NCBI GenBank assembly: GCA_937886455.1
Contig: CALGCU010000026.1
Location: forward strand, 1-12,046
Direction: 5' to 3'
Length of the DNA stretch: 12,046 nucleotides
Origin: an uncultured Bacteroidales bacterium
GTDB lineage: Bacteria; Bacteroidota; Bacteroidia; Bacteroidales; Paludibacteraceae
Positions 6,838 through 12,046 of the stretch are shown here, piece after piece. Both the position numbers and the translations under genes were made by a program. Numbering within the stretch: the first letter of the stretch is position 1; every line of letters begins with the position of its first letter. The notes beneath the pieces are model-generated. The model was not told the DNA's origin, searched no databases, and saw only the letters and a program-made list of their open reading frames with translations.

Positions 6838-7017
6838 ATGAATAGAGATGAAATTATTTGCCATTGCATGGGAATCACCCGAGGCGAAATAGAAGATGCA
6901 ATTGAAGCGCACAAACTCACAACAGTGGATGAAGTTGGAGAAGTCACTTCTGCTGGAACTGGATGTGGAGGCTGCCAAGAACATATCCAAGAAATCTTAG
7001 ACAAGATAAATGGATAA
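6838..7017 (+). CDS. BFD-type [2Fe-2S]-binding small protein
   Basis: This 59-residue protein fits the BFD-like iron-sulfur family (Pfam Fer2_BFD), which includes bacterioferritin-associated ferredoxin and domains of NifU and nitrite reductase. The four cysteine ligands are in the expected pattern: C8 and C10 in IICHCMGIT, and C43 and C46 in GTGCGGCQEHI, giving Cx1C and Cx2C pairs 32 residues apart. The middle (RGEIEDAIEAHKLTTVDEVGEVT) is the usual helical linker. No other domain is attached, so it probably acts as a small electron carrier or cluster donor; the partner is unknown. It lies 63 bases after buk with no convincing promoter match, so it may be the third gene of the ptb transcript. 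A strong terminator follows it at 7030-7071. The gene is short and easy to miss. Confidence 0.88.
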   Translation: MNRDEIICHCMGITRGEIEDAIEAHKLTTVDEVGEVTSAGTGCGGCQEHIQEILDKING

Positions 7018-7029
7018 ATTCAACAAAAT

Positions 7030-7071
7030 AAACAAGGTAGGTTGTCCTTTGGGGCAACCTACCTTGTTTTT
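7030..7071. terminator. bidirectional intrinsic terminator
   Basis: A perfect 14-base stem pairs AACAAGGTAGGTTG (7031-7044) with CAACCTACCTTGTT (7055-7068). A G-T pair and two C-G pairs extend it inward to a 4-base loop. A run of T at 7067-7071 follows on the plus strand. On the minus strand the sequence after the stem is also T-rich (TTTATTTTG). It sits between the convergent BFD gene and ROK gene and can end both transcripts. Confidence 0.92.
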
Positions 7072-7089
7072 ATAAAGTCATACCACAGA

Positions 7090-8052
7090 TTACAACTCCC
7101 AAGCCAAACCACTGGCTCCTAAAATAGCTGCATCACTCTCTTTTAATTGAGAAAACAACACTTTAATCTTACCTTTCCACATAGGCATAAGGTTTTGATT
7201 CAAACTTTGCACCACAGGCTTCATCAACAAATCACCGGCTTTGGTCAAACCTCCAAAGAGAATAATTGCCTCTGGTGAACTAAACACTACAAAGTCTGCA
7301 AAGGCCTCTCCTAACATCTTGCCCGTGAATTCAAAGATTTCTTTGGCTAATTCATCTCCTTGCACAGCGGCTTCAAACACATCTTTGGATGTGATGTCTT
7401 CTAAAGGTATATTGCGAAGAAGGCTGGGACTATCTGTGGTTTCTAATTTCTCACGTGCTGTACGAGCCACTCCTGTGGCTGAGGCATAGGCCTCTAAACA
7501 ACCCGTCTTTCCACAACCACACAACCTGCCATTATGACGCACCATAGTCACATGACCCAATTCTCCTGCAAAGCCATCATGACCATACAACACTCCGCCG
7601 TTCACAACAATACCACTGCCCACTCCTGTGCCTAAGGTAATGGTGATAAAGTTCTTCATTCCACGAGCAGCTCCATAGATCATCTCGCCCACTGCTGCTG
7701 CATTGGCATCATTGGTCAATCGAACGGGCAAACCTATACAATCGGTCATCATCTGGGCAAAAGGAATCACTTGTTGACCGCCCCATGTAAGATTTACGGC
7801 ATTCTCTATTGTGCCATTATAATAATTGGCATTAGGCGCACCTATACCAATGCCTCGAACATCGCCTAAGGAATAATTCTTCTCAACCAATCGTCTTACT
7901 GCATCACAAAGATTGGTCACAAATTCTTCACTGTTAGTGGTGTCATTACTGCGAATGGCGGTTTGGTCAAGCACATTTCCACGAGCATCTACAATGCCTA
8001 TCTTGGCGGTTGTAGCTCCTATATCAATCCCAACTACATAAGGTTTTTCCAT
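7090..8052 (-). CDS. ROK family sugar kinase, probably glucokinase
   Basis: ROK kinases phosphorylate glucose or related sugars with ATP in the cytoplasm; many Bacteroidota use them as glucokinase because PTS uptake is absent. The 320 residues fit a stand-alone kinase without the DNA-binding domain of ROK repressors. Motifs seen are DIGATTAKIG at 10-19 (ATP phosphate loop), LTNDANAAAVGE at 112-123 with the catalytic base Asp115, TLGTGVGSGIV at 139-149, and the sugar- and zinc-binding stretch with Glu164, His167 and CGCGKTGCLE at 178-187 (Cys178, Cys180, Cys185). This full set points to an active enzyme. Glucose, mannose, N-acetylglucosamine or N-acetylmannosamine cannot be separated from sequence alone. 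It is 55 bases downstream of the DPP IV gene on the same strand and may be read from the same transcript; no strong promoter is seen in that gap. Confidence 0.9.
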   Translation of the reverse strand: MEKPYVVGIDIGATTAKIGIVDARGNVLDQTAIRSNDTTNSEEFVTNLCDAVRRLVEKNYSLGDVRGIGIGAPNANYYNGTIENAVNLTWGGQQVIPFAQMMTDCIGLPVRLTNDANAAAVGEMIYGAARGMKNFITITLGTGVGSGIVVNGGVLYGHDGFAGELGHVTMVRHNGRLCGCGKTGCLEAYASATGVARTAREKLETTDSPSLLRNIPLEDITSKDVFEAAVQGDELAKEIFEFTGKMLGEAFADFVVFSSPEAIILFGGLTKAGDLLMKPVVQSLNQNLMPMWKGKIKVLFSQLKESDAAILGASGLAWEL

Positions 8053-8107
8053 AAGTAAATATTTTTTTTATGCGAATCAATCGCTGGTTAGTAAAATGCG
8101 TTAGTCA

Positions 8108-10285
8108 TCACAAATTCTTATCTAAGAACAATTTCATGCGTTGATACAAATGCTTGTATGAATTACCCTTGCGAATAAAATGATTCTCATCGGGATAAAT
8201 CTGCATCTCAAACTGCTTACCGGCTTCTACTAAACGATGAACATATAAGTAAGCATTCTGAACATGAACATTATCATCGGCTGTACCATGCACCAATAGT
8301 AAGTTACCGGTCAACTTGTCTGCGCGCAACAAAGGAGAACCGGCATCATAACCGCTGAAATTCTCTTGAGGACGACGCATATAACGCTCTGTATAAGCTG
8401 TGTTATACAAACGCCAATCACACACTGGGGCTACTGCTATTCCGGCCTTAAACACTGGCTCATCTGCACTCAAACACATCAAAGTCATGTAACCTCCAAA
8501 ACTCCAACCCCAAATAGCCATACGGTCTGCATCTACATAAGGAAGACTGCCAAAATAACGGGCTGCGCCTAATTGATCGGTCACTTCCAACTGACCTATC
8601 TTACGATAAGTACACTTCCTGAACTCAGAACCTCGAGCGCCGGTACCACGACCATCTACACATACCACTATATACCCCTCAGCAGCTAATGCATACTCCC
8701 AGTCTATCTTCCAGCGGTCTAACACTTGCTGTGAATTAGGACCGCTATATTGCACTTGCAACAATGGATACTTCTTGCCCTCTTCCATGTGCTGAGGCTT
8801 TACCATCCAACCATACAATTGAACCCCCTCGTCTGTGGTCAATTCTATAAATTCTTTACGAGGCAAATTCAATGCTTTCCAGGCTGACTCCACTGATTCA
8901 TTATTGTGCAACTCACGCACTGATTTGCCCGATTGCTCACACAAAGTAACTCGCGTTGCCTTTTCTGTGCTGGAATAAGTGTCTATATAGTACTTCATCT
9001 GAGGTGAAAACACCGCTTGATGTGTTCCTTTCTCGTTCGACAACAGCGACTTCTTACCGGTGCGCAAAGACACGGAATATAAGTTACGCTGAGCAGGATG
9101 TTCATCTGCTGTTTGAATATAGGCTGTCTGCCCCTTCGCATCAATGCCATAAAAAGACGTCACATCCCAATTACCTGCAGTCAACAACTTCTTGTGCAAG
9201 CCGGTCTTGTCATACAAATGCAAATGACGATAACCATCTGTCTCATTCACGGCTATAAACGAACCATCTGCCAACCACCGCCATTCATCTATCTGCATAA
9301 AGTCCACATAGCGCTTGTCCTCTTCTGTATAAATGGTCTTACACAATGTTGACTTGCTGTTGGCATAGAGCATTTCCAGTTTATTCTGGTTGCGGTTCAA
9401 ACGGAAAATAGCCAATTGGTCGGGTGCTCCTGTCCATCTGATTCTGGGCACATAACTATTCTTTGTGTCCAAATCCATGCTCTTCACGTTCATGTAATAG
9501 GTGTCATACACGCACACACTCACTCGGGCATTCACCTCGCCGGCTTTCGGATATTTATAACTAAATGAATAGGGATACAACTCCATCGGAGTGGAAGAAA
9601 AGTCTTGACCTAAGAAAAATTGAAAATCAAACATCTTTACGTCTGACTCGTCAAAACGAACAAAGGCCAATTGTTTGCTGTCTGGTGACCAATCAAACAT
9701 CAAACGGGTACCAAACTCTTCTTCATACAGCCAGTCCGGAGTACCATTAATAATCTTACCCACCTCTCCATCTTTCGTCACCGCCACCACACTGTGAAAA
9801 TCTGTCTTATAGACATACAGATTGTTATCCTCTGCCGCAAATGCTATATAACGGCTATCCGGAGAAAACAACACTGCACGTTCACGATGTGCTGACAAAC
9901 GGCGCAACTCCTTACGTTGTATATCATACAAATAATGTTCGGCCAAGTAAGAATGACGATACACCTGCTCACGATTCGTGTAAAGCATCAAAAAACGCTC
10001 GCGAGGGCTCAACTCAAATCCGCTCACACTTTCCATCTTGCCGAGCTTGGTCTTCCCTACATGAAACACTGTGTCTGTTGGATTACCATCCCGAAGGGCA
10101 TACTTCACAATCATACTATCACCACACAACTGGTAATAATGCTCATCATCCTCCGCAAATGTCATCATCGGAGCATTGCTCGCACGATATTTGCCTGTAC
10201 TGATGTCGTCCAATAGGTCGGCTTGAACAAACCCAAATGACAAGTAAACGAACAAGAATAAAATACTGCGCTTCATAATTTTCAA
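8108..10285 (-). CDS. secreted dipeptidyl peptidase IV (S9 family)
   Basis: DPP IV removes Xaa-Pro or Xaa-Ala dipeptides from peptide N-termini. The 725 residues start with a signal peptide (Lys5-Arg6, hydrophobic 7-20, likely cut after FVQA at 22), so it is exported to the periplasm or surface. There is no lipobox cysteine. Residues about 40-480 form the beta-propeller (DPPIV_N), with the DWLYEEE motif at 184-190 whose glutamates bind the substrate amino terminus in DPP IV. The C-terminal alpha/beta-hydrolase domain carries GWSFGG with Ser595, HGTADDN with Asp670 (plus Asn672), and DENHF with His702 as the triad. The length is like Porphyromonas DPP4. A second start at Met4 would not change the signal. 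It is 41 bases after cysS and 55 bases before the ROK gene. Prolyl tripeptidyl peptidase is the closest alternative. Confidence 0.92.
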   Translation of the reverse strand: MKIMKRSILFLFVYLSFGFVQADLLDDISTGKYRASNAPMMTFAEDDEHYYQLCGDSMIVKYALRDGNPTDTVFHVGKTKLGKMESVSGFELSPRERFLMLYTNREQVYRHSYLAEHYLYDIQRKELRRLSAHRERAVLFSPDSRYIAFAAEDNNLYVYKTDFHSVVAVTKDGEVGKIINGTPDWLYEEEFGTRLMFDWSPDSKQLAFVRFDESDVKMFDFQFFLGQDFSSTPMELYPYSFSYKYPKAGEVNARVSVCVYDTYYMNVKSMDLDTKNSYVPRIRWTGAPDQLAIFRLNRNQNKLEMLYANSKSTLCKTIYTEEDKRYVDFMQIDEWRWLADGSFIAVNETDGYRHLHLYDKTGLHKKLLTAGNWDVTSFYGIDAKGQTAYIQTADEHPAQRNLYSVSLRTGKKSLLSNEKGTHQAVFSPQMKYYIDTYSSTEKATRVTLCEQSGKSVRELHNNESVESAWKALNLPRKEFIELTTDEGVQLYGWMVKPQHMEEGKKYPLLQVQYSGPNSQQVLDRWKIDWEYALAAEGYIVVCVDGRGTGARGSEFRKCTYRKIGQLEVTDQLGAARYFGSLPYVDADRMAIWGWSFGGYMTLMCLSADEPVFKAGIAVAPVCDWRLYNTAYTERYMRRPQENFSGYDAGSPLLRADKLTGNLLLVHGTADDNVHVQNAYLYVHRLVEAGKQFEMQIYPDENHFIRKGNSYKHLYQRMKLFLDKNL

Positions 10286-10326
10286 TGGTTAGTATGGTTT
10301 CGTGTTTATTCGCTATCTTTTTTCAA

Positions 10327-11793
10327 CTATAGACTCCATTCAAAGCCATCTTTGGTGTCCTTCACACTAAAGCCCAAATTGGTCAACTCATTACGAATCT
10401 TGTCTGATGTTCCCCAATCTTTGTTGCGTTTGGCTTCCAAGCGAATATCAAGCAACAAGTCGATAGCCTTCTGATATGCTTGAACATTCTTGTTATCCCC
10501 TTCATCCTCCATCTTCAAGCCTAATATATCACACACTATCACCTTCCATGCGGCCTGCAACTCTGCCAGGTCTTCTGCCGACAAACTTGCTTTTCCGTCT
10601 GCCACTGTGTTAATAGCTTTCGCACTTTCAAATAAATGACTGATCACAATTGGCGTATTCAAGTCATCACACATTGCTTCTTCACAACGATCCAACAAGC
10701 CTTTTACATCCACTGTGGATGAAGCCGCACCTTTCAACTTAAACAAACGTTGATAAGCATCTCTCAGACGCTCAAATCCCTTTTCGGCTGCCAATAAAGC
10801 TTCATTGCTGAAATCCACTGTACCACGATAATGGGCTTGAAGAATAAAGAAACGTATCGTCATCGGACCGTATGACTGCTCCAACAAAGAATGACTACCG
10901 CTGAAAAACTCATCCAAGGTGATGAAATTACCCAACGACTTACCCATTTTCTGACCATTGATGGTAATCATGTTGTTGTGCATCCAGTAACGCACACTCT
11001 CATGACCTAAAGCTGCGGTTGACTGAGCTATCTCACACTCATGATGTGGAAACATCAAGTCCATACCGCCACCATGTATGTCAAAGGAATCACCCAGATA
11101 CTTCGTACCCATAGCAGAACACTCCAAGTGCCATCCCGGAAATCCTTCGCTCCATGGACTCGGCCAATGCATGATGTGCTCGGGCTGTGCTTTCTTCCAC
11201 AAAGCAAAATCCATGCTTCTGCGCTTCTCGCTCTGACCATCTAATGCACGGGTGGTCTCAAGCAACTCATCGATGTTTCTGCCCGACAACTTGCCATAAT
11301 GATGCTCCTTGTTATACTTCTCCACATCAAAATACACCGAACCCTCACTCACATAGGCATAACCCGCATCCAAAATGCGTTGAACAAAAGCTATCTGCTC
11401 TATAATATGACCGGACGCATGGGGCTCAATGCTCGGAGGCAACACATTAAGTGCTTCCATGGCTTTGTGATAACGATTCAAGTAATATTGCACCACTTCC
11501 ATAGGCTCCAACTGCTCCAAACGGGCTTTCTTTGCCACTTTGTCTTCGCCCTCATCGGCATCATGCTCCAAGTGACCCACATCGGTGATGTTACGAACAT
11601 AACGAACCTTATAGCCTAAATACTTTAGATAACGATACAATATATCAAACGTTATGGCTGGACGTGCATGACCCAAATGGGCATCACCATACACGGTCGG
11701 ACCACACACATACATTCCCACATGTTCCGGATGAAGAGGAGTAAATGGCTCCTTACGACGACTGAGCGTATTATAAATAGTTAGCTGTTTCAT
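10327..11793 (-). CDS. cysS: cysteinyl-tRNA synthetase
   Basis: CysS attaches cysteine to tRNA-Cys and is essential. The 488 residues match the class I enzyme. The HIGH motif is HLGH at 39-42 in the YVCGPTVYGDAHLGHAR stretch, and the KMSKS motif is KMGKS at 282-286. The zinc site that selects cysteine is complete: Cys30, Cys225, His250 and Glu254, at the same relative spacing as in E. coli (28, 209, 234, 238). The C-terminal part (about 320-488) is helical, with the anticodon-binding region at the end (WGTSDKIRNELTNLGF). The ATG at 11793 gives the usual N-terminus, and a promoter lies 21 bases upstream. DPP IV follows 41 bases after the stop, so the two may be cotranscribed although functionally unrelated. 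Confidence 0.97.
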   Translation of the reverse strand: MKQLTIYNTLSRRKEPFTPLHPEHVGMYVCGPTVYGDAHLGHARPAITFDILYRYLKYLGYKVRYVRNITDVGHLEHDADEGEDKVAKKARLEQLEPMEVVQYYLNRYHKAMEALNVLPPSIEPHASGHIIEQIAFVQRILDAGYAYVSEGSVYFDVEKYNKEHHYGKLSGRNIDELLETTRALDGQSEKRRSMDFALWKKAQPEHIMHWPSPWSEGFPGWHLECSAMGTKYLGDSFDIHGGGMDLMFPHHECEIAQSTAALGHESVRYWMHNNMITINGQKMGKSLGNFITLDEFFSGSHSLLEQSYGPMTIRFFILQAHYRGTVDFSNEALLAAEKGFERLRDAYQRLFKLKGAASSTVDVKGLLDRCEEAMCDDLNTPIVISHLFESAKAINTVADGKASLSAEDLAELQAAWKVIVCDILGLKMEDEGDNKNVQAYQKAIDLLLDIRLEAKRNKDWGTSDKIRNELTNLGFSVKDTKDGFEWSL

Positions 11794-11813
11794 AAAAAGT
11801 TAATTTTGACTTA

Positions 11814-11845
11814 CAAAGATAGTGAAAGGCGAGCGAAATAGCAAA
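11814..11845 (-). promoter_or_regulatory. promoter of cysS
   Basis: On the minus strand, TTTG (plus 11842-11845) and TATCTTTG (plus 11814-11821) are separated by 20 bases and match the Bacteroidota promoter consensus. Transcription should begin near 11807-11809, leaving a short leader of about 15 bases before the cysS ATG at 11793. The -33 TTTG is also part of the dyad at 11842-11866. Confidence 0.75.
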
Positions 11846-11866
11846 TCCAAGTTTACTTGAGATTTG
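11842..11866. repeat. dyad overlapping the cysS -33 element
   Basis: CAAATCCAAGT (11842-11852) is followed after two bases by ACTTGAGATTTG (11855-11866). The arms pair as CAAATC with GATTTG and CAAGT with ACTTG, leaving one unpaired A at 11860. The dyad covers the -33 TTTG of cysS, so a bound protein could affect initiation. It lies upstream of the expected transcript, so an RNA hairpin role for cysS is unlikely. Confidence 0.5.
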
Positions 11867-12046
11867 ATATTTCCGAGCCGCATCCTATCTTATCCAAAGA
11901 TAGTGCAAAGCGCAAACCGAGCTCCCTCCACCTCACATGCAAGCGTACTCCAGCGACACGTCCTAAAGTTCGCCCGCGAGCGTCCTATCATCCTCGGGAC
12001 CATCTCGGGACCACTAGATAGGAATAAATTTCTTTTTTAACGGACA
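11867..12046. other. non-coding, repeat-containing region upstream of cysS
   Basis: No convincing gene is present in these 180 bases. The region contains a short hairpin (CTATCTT at 11885-11891 with AAGATAG at 11897-11903), a second copy of CAAAGATAGTG (11895-11905; first copy 11814-11824) that includes a minus-strand TATCTTTG without a well-spaced -33, and a GC-richer stretch at about 11918-12016 that stands out from the AT-rich spacers elsewhere. At 11993-12002 and 12004-12013 the 10-base unit CTCGGGACCA is repeated with an 11-base period, framed by CCTATC (11984-11989) and GATAGG (12017-12022). Function is unknown. It could be a repeated intergenic element, a small RNA, or the end of something beyond the window. 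Confidence 0.5.

Noticed and set aside
9841..10203. Plus-strand open frame of 120 codons inside the DPP IV gene
   Set aside because: Antisense to a clearly coding gene with intact catalytic motifs; His- and Thr-rich composition is typical of a shadow frame.
10286..10326. A separate promoter or terminator between cysS and the DPP IV gene
   Set aside because: No TAnnTTTG with a spaced TTTG and no hairpin with a T run were found in the 41 bases.
11890..11991. Minus-strand ORF of 33 codons upstream of cysS (starts MIGRSRANF)
   Set aside because: It runs through the repeated promoter-like element and hairpin, has odd composition rich in Arg and Cys, and resembles no family; most likely a chance reading of the intergenic repeat.

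Overview
This window looks like chromosomal DNA from the phylum Bacteroidota, order Bacteroidales (a Bacteroides-, Phocaeicola- or Prevotella-like gut or oral anaerobe). The evidence is threefold. Promoters match the Bacteroidota sigma factor consensus (TTTG, then TAnnTTTG about 18-20 bases downstream). Most genes lack purine-rich ribosome binding sites. Several families are characteristic of the phylum: a small membrane protein before mutL, the lysine-less cytidylate-kinase-like protein, DUF4268 and a secreted DPP IV. No species is claimed. I see no mobile element, CRISPR array, rRNA or tRNA.

Left block, plus strand (1-4115): four tightly packed genes. A small single-span membrane protein overlaps mutL by 4 bases. 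mutL is followed after 5 bases by a MATE efflux transporter, then after 3 bases by a cytidylate-kinase-like protein. This spacing implies one transcript and probably translational coupling; its promoter lies left of the window. A minus-strand DUF4268 gene (4124-4579) converges on the block, leaving 8 bases between stop codons.

Centre (4580-7071): a 223-base divergent control region, rich in inverted and direct repeats, separates DUF4268 from ptb and buk. Ptb and Buk convert an acyl-CoA to the acyl-phosphate and then to free acid plus ATP, an energy-yielding end of fermentation. A 59-residue BFD-type [2Fe-2S] protein follows, then a strong hairpin that can terminate transcription from both sides.

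Right block, minus strand (7090-11793): cysS, a secreted dipeptidyl peptidase IV and a ROK-family sugar kinase, in that order of transcription, with gaps of 41 and 55 bases. cysS has a clear promoter at 11814-11845. The last 200 bases (11846-12046) hold no convincing gene but contain a second promoter-like copy, dyads and GC-rich direct repeats.

Most of the window is ordinary core genome. The parts most worth a second look are the repeat architecture around the ptb promoter, the loss of the MutL endonuclease motif while a clamp-binding-like motif is kept, the small BFD gene after ptb-buk, and the repeated elements upstream of cysS. I found no clear evidence of an undescribed multi-gene system.
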